From Nitzschia sp. pyKryTriq1 (lineage: Eukaryota > Bacillariophyta > Bacillariophyceae > Bacillariales > Bacillariaceae): DNA of 64,000 nt. Positions within the stretch are counted from its first letter, which is position 1, and every line of letters starts with the position of its first letter. Below, piece by piece: positions 39,065-49,625 of this stretch. The translations under genes were made by a program, and so were the position numbers. The notes under the pieces were generated by a model that made no database searches, was not told the DNA's origin, and worked only from the letters and a program-made list of their open reading frames with translations. The stretch spans positions 1,544,001-1,608,000 of the forward strand of contig OY101120.1 in NCBI GenBank assembly GCA_956465555.1, read 5' to 3'.

Positions 39065-41017
39065 ATGCTTTCTCCGCGCAGCAGCACACAAATGGAAAAC
39101 AATCAGGATTTGTTCTCCAAGTTCGGCGAGAGCCAAGGCGACCTCTCGGTTGGCAACATTCTCGGCGACGGAGACCCGTTTAATGATAGCGCAGGAGATG
39201 TCTTTGACAAGTTTTTGACGGATGACTTTGACCGCAGCAATAGGAGCGGTGGACTCCCAGACACAAGTTTGCTCAACGATACGAACTTCCAAGACATGTT
39301 AGATTCAACTCTCGATAAAGCGGGTGGTGGAGGGGATGGAATGAATATGGAAGAAGAGCCAGGGATTTCTTTTGCGTTCTCGGGAGGGCGTGGTCAGCAG
39401 CAAAATCAAACAATGGGAATGGGCGGCGAAAGGAAGAATTGGTTCAATCCTTCCAACTCCAACTCCATGAGCTCGTCGTCTCAAGCAAATGCACAGTTCA
39501 ATATGTTGGATGCTGCACCATTGAATCTCTCCTTGGGGGAAGGGGGCGGGGCTGCCTCTGAGAGCTCGAACAGCATCGCGGATATGCTTCGAAGAAAGGG
39601 ATCTAACGCACAGCTGCATGGGTCCAAACTCGGGTCCGTGCGCAAGGTAGGCCTCACGTCCTCGAAGCTGCGTTCGGCGAAGAGCGAGGGCATGCTTGCG
39701 CGTGCTCTGAAGGCCAAGTACAATTCAGGAAACTCATTGAACAAATACAATGTAAACGCTGCCGAAGCATCGGCCGTCATCAATGCCAGATTTCCACGCC
39801 ACTCCATGTCCGGAATGGCAGGTAACTCCTCCAATGGAGCGTTCCAGCAGGGACGCCTGTCACAGACGAATCTTTTTGGAGAAATCGAAGTTGACATTAA
39901 TGCCGTGGAGAAGGAGGGCTCTTGGGGGGGTAAAAATGCCACATGGGGTTCCGTGGCTTCTCGAAAACCTGGTGCTTCCATGTTTGCAAATCTTCTTACC
40001 CCTACTGCCGTAAGCGCATCGAACCATCAGGATGGTCCTCCTTTGACTACAAGTGGCTCAATGGCTTCGCTTCTTCGACAACAAAAATTGTCTGGGGGCG
40101 GTTCGCGCACTTCCATGCAGGACTTGCTCCGATTGTCCAAGAAACAATCAAAGACCCAGTCCATGCTCAGGCAATCATCAGCGCAGTCGCTGTTGCAGCA
40201 AACCTCTTCCCAGTCATTAAAGGGTATGCCCAAGAAAGTCGACGTATCTTCCCTACTTCCACCACATCACGCCATGATGGGCCTCAGTATAAGTGGCCAC
40301 GCACCTTCGCCCAAAATAACTAGCAGTTCCGCCCAGTTGCCGTTTGGCGATCCGATGCAAATGAACAATGATATGGAGGCAAGTAGTCTACTGCATCAAT
40401 CTTGTCGCTTGTACCCCACAACTGCTGCGGTTGTGGAATCAGCCTTAAGGATTGACCCCGATGCTGTCCGAAAAGCGGTGCCAGTCACTCTAGAAAAAGG
40501 CCAATCCAAGAAAACTCAAAGTGTATACGGATACCCTGTCAACGTGGCTATGAGCCATGGGGGGAGCGTAGAAGTTATCAAAATGCTGATCGAAGCCGGG
40601 CCTGACGTTCTCGTTCAAAAGGATGGAAATGACGGGGCAGGTTCTCTGGCAATAGCACTGATGAACAATGTGGATATGCTGGTGATTGAGATGCTGGTCC
40701 AGGCTAATCCTGACTGTGTCAAGGTGGCTGATCGACGAGGGAACTACCCACTTCATGTGGCTGTCAGCAATGGATTATCCTTTCCACTAGTGAAGCGACT
40801 GCATGCCATTTATCCGAAAGCATTGCAAATGAGAAATTTTCACTCGCAAACACCCCTGGATATTGCACAACGGTCAACACGGTGTTCGGAAGAAGTAATG
40901 AATTACCTTCAGTCGACTGCCTTTTCGCGGTTGGAGCATAATGCAAACCATCTCGAACAACACAACCAAGCGGATCTAGAAGATGGCCTGGACGATATTA
41001 TGGAGACAAATTTTTAA
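39065..41017 (+). CDS. Low-complexity protein with C-terminal ankyrin repeats
   Basis: A single exon of 650 residues from the ATG at 39065; an alternative ATG at 39092 (MENNQDLFSKFGES) would shorten it by nine. Residues 1-430 are Ser, Gly, Asn, Gln and Met rich, with acidic hydrophobic patches near the start (DVFDKFLTDDFD, NDTNFQDMLDSTLD). Leu/Gln/Ser repeats (SMLRQSSAQSLLQQTSSQSL) lie around 370-395. The last 200 residues carry about four ankyrin-type repeats (SLLHQSCRLYPTT, YPVNVAMSHGG, NYPLHVAVSNGLS, QTPLDIAQRS). Acidic segments plus ankyrins suggest a regulatory or nuclear adaptor, which is inference. Tail-to-tail with the AAA+ gene. Confidence 0.72.
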   Translation: MLSPRSSTQMENNQDLFSKFGESQGDLSVGNILGDGDPFNDSAGDVFDKFLTDDFDRSNRSGGLPDTSLLNDTNFQDMLDSTLDKAGGGGDGMNMEEEPGISFAFSGGRGQQQNQTMGMGGERKNWFNPSNSNSMSSSSQANAQFNMLDAAPLNLSLGEGGGAASESSNSIADMLRRKGSNAQLHGSKLGSVRKVGLTSSKLRSAKSEGMLARALKAKYNSGNSLNKYNVNAAEASAVINARFPRHSMSGMAGNSSNGAFQQGRLSQTNLFGEIEVDINAVEKEGSWGGKNATWGSVASRKPGASMFANLLTPTAVSASNHQDGPPLTTSGSMASLLRQQKLSGGGSRTSMQDLLRLSKKQSKTQSMLRQSSAQSLLQQTSSQSLKGMPKKVDVSSLLPPHHAMMGLSISGHAPSPKITSSSAQLPFGDPMQMNNDMEASSLLHQSCRLYPTTAAVVESALRIDPDAVRKAVPVTLEKGQSKKTQSVYGYPVNVAMSHGGSVEVIKMLIEAGPDVLVQKDGNDGAGSLAIALMNNVDMLVIEMLVQANPDCVKVADRRGNYPLHVAVSNGLSFPLVKRLHAIYPKALQMRNFHSQTPLDIAQRSTRCSEEVMNYLQSTAFSRLEHNANHLEQHNQADLEDGLDDIMETNF

Positions 41018-41164
41018 AGAAGAAAACCCCTCAAAATGGGAGACTGTCTAAAGATCTGTACAAGTGCGGTACTAGCGAGGCTGAACCGTCAGGATAATGT
41101 AATATTTTATGTTTCTCGGAATAGACTCGCCGGGCGGTTTATTTCCAAGCTGCAGTATGTCGCT

Positions 41165-42916
41165 TTACTCGTAGTCGCTTTCAGAGTCGTCCGCATCGGA
41201 AAAATCACCTTCGTCGCTAGACGACTCCCACTCTTGATAACTCAGCCACATTTCATTCAGAGCATCAAATACCTGTGGGTGTACAGGAACGTTGAACTGA
41301 TAAAAGTTACCGACGGGAGTTCGCCACACATGCGAGTCTTCGGTTGCGACTTGTTGTGCCGCATCGGTCATCATTCCCTGTTGTGTACGTTGAATGTCTT
41401 GTGGGGATAAGAAATTTCGTAGCTGCATCAAGTACTGCTGCGAAAACAGAGTGGGAGGTACCATTCCTAGTGCCTGTCGAATATCATCAGGAGTCAATTC
41501 AAGGTTATCGCTGACGCTGTGATCCCGTGTCATCGGACCCTTTTGACAGGCAGTCTGGAGAACCTGGAATAGGTCTGAGGTGGTGTAGCCCTGAGTGTGA
41601 TCGGCCATGTACTTGCCTACCGACTGTTCTGCTGGTATTCGATAATCGATCAACCATCTTTCAAAAATGTTCTTTCTTTCGTTCCAGTTCGGAGCTCCGA
41701 TGTAGTATCGCAATGGTAGCCGCCGCCACACGGCTGGGTCCACATCCCAAGGTCTATTAGTGGCACCTATAATGAGCACGCGACTCCCCGATGAATGGTC
41801 TGAGACCACCCCATCCCACCACTGGAGCAACTCTGTTTTCATTTCACGGCTAGCCTCGTGGTCTTCTTGACTCCGAGATCGGAAAAGACCATCGAGTTCG
41901 TCAAAGACCACAATACAAGGACCCAAGGAAGAAATGAGACCGAAAAGAGTTCGTACCAGGTTGGTCGATTCTCCGTACCATTTTCTCTGCAACAGTGAAG
42001 GTGTAATGACTAATACCGGTAGCCCCGCTTCATCCGCCACGGCCTTGATCATTGTGCTCTTGCCACATCCAGGTGGTCCCCAAAGTGACATTCCTTGGCG
42101 ACCTTGCTGCAACAGGCGCCCATAGGGGGATGAAAGTTGTGTTTTAATGTCATCTTTAGACATCCTGTTGTGTTTGAGCCAGCTCCGTATTTCGCCACCA
42201 ACATAGTCCATGCCTGCCAGACTATCAAAGTCGAATTTCCCAGACGGGCGCAGCAAGCAAGTTTGAAGCATTTGTGCCTGTGGCTTGGTCAGCCTGGCAA
42301 GTATCAGGGAGAGATCCATGTCTGAGACTCGATGGCAAAAACGTTTCAAATCATGAGCTAATCCAACCATCCACGATGGGATAGACCTTGGATGAGCTCC
42401 TCGCTCTTGGGGCGGTAAATCCAGCCAAGTCACCAGATTCTTCGCTGCGCTCGGGGATAAGACCGCTGATCCACCAGCACTGCTCGTTCCACCGAAATCA
42501 AGTATAGCTGCGGATTCTTCCATCAATTCTCGTTGAACGTCTCGAACAGCTTTAAAGATCTCCACCACAAAAAACGCTAGGATTGCCACTTGGCACCCAG
42601 AGAGAAAGGTGGACACAAATTTGGAATTTCTCAACGCCACTATTGCTGCTGAACTAGGCAACCGCAGCCGGAGCCATCTCGGTAGCGTCAGTCTTCGCCG
42701 TCCTAAACCGGTACCGGTAGGCGGTGGAGCAAGGCCGCGAGCCACGTCGCTATTGTCATTAGATGCAGGCAAAGCGAACCGCTGCGGCAAGGAGAACTTG
42801 TTGCCAGTTTCTGAACTTGGCGATGCGCTTTCGGCGTTGATCGTTCGATCGCTTGCGGAGAGGATCAACAGCGCCAAATAGCAAAAAGGCCCACTTCGTC
42901 TTAATGATCGCACCAT
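41165..42916 (-). CDS. Msp1/ATAD1-like AAA+ ATPase with N-terminal membrane segments
   Basis: A single exon of 583 residues. The N-terminus looks like a signal peptide (PFCYLALLILSASDRTINA), followed by a second hydrophobic helix at about 104-122. The AAA+ module has Walker A GPPGCGKS (280-287), pore-loop motif RKWYGES, Walker B IVVFDELD (335-342), sensor 1 GATNRP and an arginine-finger region DPAVWRRLPLRYYIG. KWYGES and the order of motifs are closest to Msp1/ATAD1, which pulls mislocalised tail-anchored proteins out of the mitochondrial or peroxisomal membrane. A long N-terminal extension and an acidic C-terminal tail (SSSDEGDFSDADDSESDYE) are additions. The signal-like start would place it in the secretory or plastid membrane system instead, an open point. 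Confidence 0.8.
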   Translation of the reverse strand: MVRSLRRSGPFCYLALLILSASDRTINAESASPSSETGNKFSLPQRFALPASNDNSDVARGLAPPPTGTGLGRRRLTLPRWLRLRLPSSAAIVALRNSKFVSTFLSGCQVAILAFFVVEIFKAVRDVQRELMEESAAILDFGGTSSAGGSAVLSPSAAKNLVTWLDLPPQERGAHPRSIPSWMVGLAHDLKRFCHRVSDMDLSLILARLTKPQAQMLQTCLLRPSGKFDFDSLAGMDYVGGEIRSWLKHNRMSKDDIKTQLSSPYGRLLQQGRQGMSLWGPPGCGKSTMIKAVADEAGLPVLVITPSLLQRKWYGESTNLVRTLFGLISSLGPCIVVFDELDGLFRSRSQEDHEASREMKTELLQWWDGVVSDHSSGSRVLIIGATNRPWDVDPAVWRRLPLRYYIGAPNWNERKNIFERWLIDYRIPAEQSVGKYMADHTQGYTTSDLFQVLQTACQKGPMTRDHSVSDNLELTPDDIRQALGMVPPTLFSQQYLMQLRNFLSPQDIQRTQQGMMTDAAQQVATEDSHVWRTPVGNFYQFNVPVHPQVFDALNEMWLSYQEWESSSDEGDFSDADDSESDYE

Positions 42917-43619
42917 CTCTCAATACTTTTGTGGCGATTGACTAGACTAATGTACGAACAGGAAAACATGCAATGGATCGGATCGAAAAGGGTCGAACGA
43001 TCATCGTTGTGGTTATTGTGTTTGGTGTGTTGCTGGCGATCTGGATACATTTACAGTACACGAGACTTTCTCTACCGGTACACGTACAGTACAGGTACAC
43101 CCTGCACGTCTCGTTGATGTTCCACGTGGCACTACCTTCACGTATCGACAGCACAGTACCTCTTCTCTCGTCGGGTTGTCTCTCTACACACTCTCTCTCT
43201 AGTAGAGTAGTAGAGAGACTACTGTACGACTGAGTAATCTTTGTGTAGGCCCTCTAGAGTACCGGTACATACGCTCTCGGGAAAGCTGCTATTTTAACAG
43301 CAAGCAATGAAATCGCTGGTAGATATTTTTGATACTTCCTACGACCTTCTAGAAGATACCACATAGGTACTACCAGAATAGTTCTTGACATGTATTTCTC
43401 CAAGGGCTGTTTCCTCGTAGTAAAATACAACGAATGCTCGCCAAGATGCTTGTTTTAAATAGCCGAAGCCATAACACGCTGGTTTTGTAGAACTGGTAGT
43501 CTAGTAGAGATACAGTACTACTCTCTGGCGTCTCTTGCCAGGGTTTCATTCTTCAGTCACGCCTACGGTCCTCCCAGTACGAAGGCAGCATTGCGTCGTA
43601 GGAACAAAGAAGATCAGCT
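42917..43619. other. Intergenic between AAA+ and glycosyltransferase genes
   Basis: 5' flank of the AAA+ gene with GTAC words (43073-43098, 43259-43270), a CTCTCTCTAGTAGAGTAGTAGAG fold-back region (about 43192-43217) and the 3' flank of the glycosyltransferase. No gene recognised. Confidence 0.4.
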
Positions 43620-45675
43620 TTACCACCATGATTTAGTACCATTCTTTCCATCAAGGGATGGACTTGATTTACACTCTCTGATACTCGGTTTGTCCCTGTA
43701 GTGACAGCTGAACAAGGGTTCTCTTGAACAACAAACGTGTCCGATGGAAAAGTTACCACTCAAAGCTTGGGTCAAGTTTGAATGTTCTTCAAGAGTCTTT
43801 TTCAAGGGTCGATTGGTGCAAGTGTCCCGAACGAACCATTCTCCCATTTGCTTCAGATATGCCAGTTTTACCTTCTTATTGCCGGTCCAATTCATGTGGA
43901 ACAAGTATACATCCTTCAATTTTCCCGCGATAAAGTCTTTCATAAAAGTTGGCCTTATCAAAAAATGGCCTCCGTTCGGAAACCACGTGGTATCGTCAGC
44001 GTCAAATGTCTTGACTCGAAGGCCGTGATAGCTAATGTGCTCGGACAATACTTCGAGTAGGGTTTGTTGGTGACTAAAAGAGACGAACAGCTCGTCTGTT
44101 CGCGTGACTGCGTCCTTGAATGCGGATCGTGTTCTGTCGTTATTCCGCACATAGTAAAAGCCACTATTGCCCCGCAAAGGTTGGTATCGGATTTGGCCAT
44201 TTATATCGTCCTGGAGAGAAAAAGGTTAGTAAATTGTATGGGCCCAAGATGGCAGCGGGTTTGTAACTCCTCCTCGAACAACATACCTGGAAGAAAATAT
44301 CGATCTCGGGGTCGGCCAACTTAGGATCGTTGAAAAATGTCATTGGGTCCTTGTACCACACGATATCCACATCTTGGAATAGAAAATCATAACCCATGAT
44401 CGAAAGGAGATGAGTGCACATGAATTTGGCAACAACGATTTCAGCGAATATGCGGTCTCCAAAGACACGAGGCTCCGATGAAGGGAGTTCCCCAAGAAAT
44501 TTGGAATTGAAGTAGGATGTCATACCAAGTCCCTCAACCAATTCTTTGGACTCCTCGTCGAGAACAAAAGCGAGAACATTCGAGATATCGAGCCCGCGAC
44601 TCTTGGCAGCACAGGCGAAGTTCATCAAGAGCTCCGACTGCCCCGAGTTGACAACTGTAATGATCAGTTGCTTGTTTTTTGCGATTCTTTCAACAATCGG
44701 TCTGAGCTCTTCAATTATTGAGTCCGTACTGGAGAAGTATTCGCCGAGCCATTCTCGGTGCTCCTTGGCAACTTTTTCGTTAGGTGCTCCAGGATACTCT
44801 CTTCCGCTACTTCCGTCATACCCACGGCTCACCAATCGTAATGGCATCGCCGGATCGATCTTTTTCTTAGGCAAAGTTGGGACGCGCAACCATTTCTGAA
44901 TATGAAAGGATTCCTGGCCTGGAACAAAAGCCCAACATGCAATCGGTTCCTTTCGATCGATTTTAACGTGAACGACACCAAGCTGCTGACAGTTTTCAAG
45001 CGCATCTGCCACCGGGATGATGGCATCGTTTCCAGCATACAAGGCAGCATCGGAGAATGATGAATTCTTTGGAAGACTCTTCTCGGAGCCATATAGGATC
45101 ACAACACCTGGATCTTCCCCCCGGGCACTGAGGTGCAATGGAACTCCAGTACCAATTATCGCATCAAATTCCATTCGATTCACTTTGCCCAAACCACTGA
45201 AGTATTTTACAGATGGTAGCCGCGGCTTCTTTTGTTCAACTGCAGGCTTATGGTTGTCGTCTTGGGAACGAGGATTATCAACTCGCCGCGTGACTCGAGC
45301 TGTTTTTTCGCACGCGAACTTTTCAATGGTAAGGGCCTGTATCAATGCCCCACGGAAAACTTGTTTCAGCTCCTCGCCAGAAAATTTTGTCTGCCCCATC
45401 AACTCCGTTCCCACGGTAGTATTGATCAATGTAGTGATGTACGCATGGAGGTCGTCAACCATCGGGTTTGCCGCATCCTTCGAAGCTTTGGGTGAACTCG
45501 TAGTCTGGAAGCTAGATGCGCTCGGATAATCCATAAGCTGCGAAATAGTCTGGTGGGACATGGACGTTTCAGCAACCTTAAGCCATGAAAACATGTAACC
45601 CAGCATGAATGAAATGCAAGAAATTAATAGTACCTGCAACGGGCTGCAGCCCTTTCGCGCTTGAACATCTCGCAT
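43620..45675 (-). CDS. Nucleotide-diphospho-sugar transferase (PF03407/GT77-like), type II membrane protein
   Basis: Two exons, 44287..45675 and 43620..44210, joined in phase 0 across a 76-bp intron (GTATGT...CCAG), 659 residues. A TM helix at about 13-32 (LQVLLISCISFMLGYMFSWL) is followed by a ~270-residue stem. The catalytic region contains YDFLFQDVDIVWYKDPM with the DVD metal motif at 435-437, then LRGNSGFYYVRNN and WFPNGGHFLI after the intron. PF03407 members include plant rhamnogalacturonan and extensin arabinosyltransferases in the Golgi. In a diatom a cell-wall or mucilage glycoprotein substrate is plausible but inferred. The last ~60 residues are Cys and Lys rich and not family-like. 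Confidence 0.82.
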
Positions 45676-45825
45676 GCTATTGTTTTATCGGGATTCATTC
45701 CTCCTATGCAAATGCAACTGCAACTGCAACTGGAATGGCAACGAGCAATGTGAGCTGTGTGGCAATGGAAGCATGAAGCATAGACTACTTCATCAAGTTA
45801 CACCTGCCCACACTGACTTTATTTA

Positions 45826-46195
45826 CAGTACATACCTGGTACCAGGTAGCTCGGGGGCTCGTCGACCGGACTGTCTGGGGAAGAATGACGACAAAGACGA
45901 CGACGACGACGACGACTCCTATCCTACTCCTCGTTGCCGAAGGCGCACTCTCTCTACTCTACTGCAGTACTGGTACTGGTACCACCCGCTCGCTTTCCTG
46001 TCTCGAGTAACCTGCGAGCGCCTTTCGGGTCCAAAAATTTGCGTCTGTCCGTATGTACCGGTATCCATTCACACAATACCGGTGCGGTACTTGTACAAGT
46101 CCTGTACCGGTACAGTACAGTTAGTACCAGCACTGCTGCAGTACCTGTACGAGTAATACCGGTACCATACTACCGGTACTGAGTACTCGTACTGT
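45826..46195. repeat. GTAC palindrome clusters in divergent gap
   Basis: Several runs, including GTACATACCTGGTACCAGGT, TACTGGTACTGGTACC, CTGTACCGGTACAGTACAG and ACCGGTACCATACTACCGGT. They lie between the glycosyltransferase and HHL1-like starts. An AAAGACGACGACGACGACGA microsatellite lies inside at about 45893-45917. Confidence 0.7.
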
Positions 46196-46441
46196 GCAAG
46201 AATGACGTGTTGCCGTCGCGAGCGATGATGATGATGATGTGACCCAAGTAGATGTGGCGCGAATTTTGTGACCTGCTCAAAGCATCATCGACCACGATGA
46301 CGACCCTTGACCCCCTTTGGTTTCCCGTTGTGCCGCTTATCGTCATCTTTATTTCTCATCCCTCTTCTACGTTCTAACCAACAAAGTTTTATTACTTTGT
46401 TGAACCCCTCGTCGTCAATTTCCAACGCAAATCCTGGAACT

Positions 46442-47159
46442 ATGAAGAACTTTTTCTTTGCCGCTCTGTCTCTTCTTCCGCTTCTGACTGGTGCCTTCAA
46501 TGTCTTGCCTGCTGGAATTTCGGTTCAGTCGAGGTATGTTCTTTTCGCTGCGCCAGCCGTTGCCATCACCGACTGTCTCTGTCAATGCAGTCTTTTATGG
46601 CATCTGTTGTCGATGTGATTCCCCTTTTAGTCATTGCTACACATGACACTTTCCCAGCCCACAAACTCATGAGTTCTGCTCTTCTCTACATTCTCGTAGT
46701 ACGGCCTTGAGTATGGCGAAAGGATTCGAGAAGAATGCCAAGCCACAAAAGCGAGAAAAATCTGCTGGGCAAGTCGAACGGGAAAAAATGAGTAGCAAAT
46801 ACGACGATATAGCAGCTACAGGGGGACAGGAATACTCTATTTTTGTCCGTCAATTCGGGGGCGAAGATGAGTCCTGGCTGCCATGCGGAAGTATTGCTGT
46901 GCCAAGAAACGCCCAAGTGAGCGACGCGATTTTCGCCAACGAGGAAGCCCTCAAGCTTTCTATCGTTAGAACTTTTCCTAAGCTTAAAGGGTTTGAGCCT
47001 GAGTTTGAGTATGGCTACAATCTCAAGATTTTCCCGGACGATAAAGTGGAGGTTGCAATGAAACAGACCAAGGTCGCTGGGCCTTCAGTTGGAAACTGGT
47101 TGTCGAACTTGTTGAGCCCAGTTGACACCTCAAGTGCCACACCGCCTCCTTCCTCCTAG
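46442..47159 (+). CDS. HHL1-like plastid protein
   Basis: Two exons, 46442..46533 and 46700..47159 (intron in phase 2, GTATGT...GTAG), 183 residues. Exon 1 encodes a signal peptide ending LLTGAF-NVLP, a typical diatom plastid cleavage site, and exon 2 the mature protein. The core YSIFVRQFGGEDESWLPCGS, IAVPRNAQVSDAIFANEEAL and the FEYGYNLKIFPDDKVEV segment matches HHL1 (HYPERSENSITIVE TO HIGH LIGHT 1) of plants and algae. That thylakoid protein helps repair photosystem II under strong light. It is short and lacks a TM helix that I can see. A Pro/Ser tail ends the product. Confidence 0.75.
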
Positions 47160-47286
47160 ACAGGAACATAACTATAGTGTGAAACTACTTTATGAAAAAT
47201 CGCCAAAGCCATTCTATGGATCTACCCCGTCCGAAAAAGCTCAACATTGGACCAACTGCTCGGTCATCACGTCGATGCGTGATCAA

Positions 47287-48503
47287 TCAATTGCCCAGGA
47301 AAAATGGCAAGTTGTGTTTCTTAGCTCCCAGTACAGCATATCTTTGGAACTTTTCGAGAGTGACCGGACCGGAGTCCTCCATTTTGTGCAGTTCCTCCCA
47401 AACCTTTCCAACGAGCGTAGAAAGCGCACGATCGTCATTCTTCCATGTATAGAGTCCTCTTTTTATTTCCTCTTTTGATAGCACGCCATCTGAATTGGTA
47501 TCCCAAGCATCAAAAATGGATCTCGCAAAGCTCTCGCTGCTGCCACCAAGTTTCTTCACGAGACGTTTCTGGTTCGCCTCGCTCAATAACCAATGGCCCT
47601 TGCTAGAATACTCGGTCCTGACTCGATCAGAATCAACGGCTGTTCCCGTTTCCAGGTCAATTTGGTATATACAAGGGACGCAGTTGGCGATATGAATTTT
47701 CACAACGTTCTCAGGCGGGATCTCATCCAAATAGGCAGTGATTGCTCTTATAGAGTTTGCATGAGCAACAAATAAGGCGTTGTTACCTGGTTTTAGCGAT
47801 GGCACAATAGTAGCTTCCCAATACTTCAGAATCCGTTTTTGGCAGTCTGCGAGCGACTCTTTGACAATCAAGAAAAGGGGACGAAATCCAATGCATGTCG
47901 TTTCTGAGACGCACGTTTAAAATATTTGTCGGGTTGCTGTAAATGCTCCAGAAGCTTACCAGTTAGGGGTGCCGGTGGGGGCTCATAGTAGGGGTGGCCT
48001 TCGTCCATTGGAGGTGGAGTGGCATAGAATTCGCGTCTCCATCGCGTAATCTGGTCGTGGCCATGATCACCAATAAGCACCGGATCATCTTTGGCTCTAC
48101 CCTGGAGTATACCATAATGTCGTTCATTGAGTTGCCAAGCCGCGATGACAGGAATTGCGTGTTCGGATTCTGTGGCTTCAATAGCAGTTTCGCATGTGAT
48201 CTTGGCCCGTTGAAGTTGAGATGTATAGGCGATGTCAAAGTTGAATCCTCGCTCACGCAAGAGTGTGCCTGCTTCTTTCGCTTGTTCTATCCCGTGTTCC
48301 GTCAGAGGTACATCGCACCAGCCCGAGAAGGTCGGAATCTTGTTCCACAAGCTCTGACCATGACGTAGAAACACAACTGAGGCAATATTTCCATTGGCAC
48401 TTTCAGATGACTGGGAAAACCTCTTTCGGATTCGACATCGTGTTTTCGCAGATCTGCTGAGGATACTATTCCACTGAGGTTTCGACAACAAAGCTACCGC
48501 CAT
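47287..48503 (-). CDS. Phosphoglycerate mutase (dPGM type) fused to an EF-hand
   Basis: Two exons, 47960..48503 and 47287..47858, joined in phase 1 across a 101-bp intron (GTAAGC...CAAAG), 371 residues. The junction restores the family motif PLTESLADCQKR. Residues 41-270 are a cofactor-dependent phosphoglycerate mutase: catalytic His48 in LRHGQSLWN, GWCDVPLTE, ERHYG (127-131), PPPMDEGHPYY and second His214 in FVAHANSIRA (Ala in place of the usual Gly). It interconverts 3- and 2-phosphoglycerate. A canonical EF-hand follows (loop 301-312, DTNSDGVLSKEE), then a weaker second half (MEDSGPVTLEKF). The N-terminus is basic and Ser rich, so an organelle is possible. Ca2+ control of the glycolytic step is inference. 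Confidence 0.85.
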
Positions 48504-48726
48504 GGGGGCAGAAAGTTACAACAATGCAAGTGTAAATGGACCACTCAAGGCCCAAGTACTATCCAAATGGACTTTGACTTTGAACTCGATAGTCGTCGAT
48601 ACCAATAGTCTAGCTCTCTAATAGAGAGTAATAAAGGAAATATTTCATGTTTCGTTCTTTGCGAAAAGGCCATCGCGTCTCGCGGCGCTCGTCGTAGCGT
48701 TGTCGGTCGCGGCGCCGGGGCGTGCC

Positions 48727-48855
48727 CGTACCGGTACCTGGTACAGGTACTGTACGAGTACCTGGTACTGTATGTCCCTACACCACGTACCGGTAGACCT
48801 GGTACTCTCTGCTGGAGCTCTACTACTATCACGTACTCGTACAGTACCAGTACTG
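48727..48855. repeat. GTAC palindrome cluster
   Basis: CCCGTACCGGTACCTGGTAC, GTACTGTACGAGTACC and similar words about 220-350 bp upstream of the mutase start codon, ending where the minisatellite begins. Confidence 0.7.
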
Positions 48856-49318
48856 TACTCTCTCTACTCTCTCTACTCTCTCTACTCTCTCTACTCTCTC
48901 TACTCTCTCTACTCTCTCTACTCTCTCTACTCTCTCTACTCTCTCTACTCTCTCTACTCTCTCTACTCTCTCTACTCTCTCTACTCTCTCTACTCTCTCT
49001 ACTCTCTCTACTCTCTCTACTCTCTCTACTCTCTCTACTCTCTCTACTCTCTACTCTCTCTACTCTCTCTACTCTCTCTACTCTCTCTACTCTCTCTACT
49101 CTCTCTACTCTCTCTACTCTCTCTACTCTCTCTACTCTCTCTCTACTCTCTCTCTACTCTCTCTCTACTCTCTCTCTACTCTCTCTCTACTCTCTCTCTA
49201 CTCTACTCTAGTAGAGAGAGTAGAGGTAGAGAGAGTAGGGGTAGAGAGAGTAGAGGTAGAGAGAGTAGAGGTAGAGAGAGTAGAGGTAGAGAGAGTAGAG
49301 GTAGAGAGAGTAGAGACC
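48856..49318. repeat. Fold-back minisatellite (TACTCTCTC)n / (GTAGAGAGAGTAGAG)n
   Basis: About 30 copies of the 9-mer TACTCTCTC with few interruptions to about 49130, then copies of an 11-mer (TACTCTCTCTC) to about 49205. After a short CTACTCTAGTAG centre, seven or so 15-mers of the complementary type GTAGAGAGAGTAGAG run to 49318. The two halves are inverted relative to each other. The strand also reads as a Ser-Leu-Tyr repeat frame, which is an artefact. Confidence 0.9.
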
Positions 49319-49625
49319 TCTTCGAGTAGTATTCTCGCTTATCCAATAAGTGCCGGTAGCACTAGACAATTGGGAAGCTGATCTACAATAGTACGTGTGG
49401 GCCCGACTACTACGATACATCCTCTCTATGAGTACCGGTACAGTACACGTATAAACAAATACTTTATAGAGGTTTCATACCCCGTGAGGTGGAAGAAATA
49501 TGGATGTGAACCGCTACTGATGCCTCTCCTTACAGTCGGGGAACAACACAATGTCATATGATGACATTGGAAGTACATCCCAGATTCCCATCGGATGATT
49601 TCTCCTAGTTCCAGCCACTACCCCT
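49319..49625. other. 3' flank of the exchanger gene
   Basis: Contains one TACCGGTACAGTAC word (49434-49447) and the inverted pair GTCATATGATGAC (49551-49563), a near-perfect palindrome. No gene recognised. Confidence 0.4.

Noticed and set aside
47858-47960. Apparent frameshift splitting the phosphoglycerate mutase
   Set aside because: A GTAAGC...CAAAG intron of 101 bp joins the two frames and restores the TESLADC motif, so no frameshift is needed.
48856-49318. CRISPR-like array
   Set aside because: Tandem units without unique spacers, in a eukaryotic context.
48700-49329. Long plus-strand frame encoding Ser-Leu-Tyr repeats
   Set aside because: It is the translation of the 9- and 11-bp minisatellite; no unique protein sequence.
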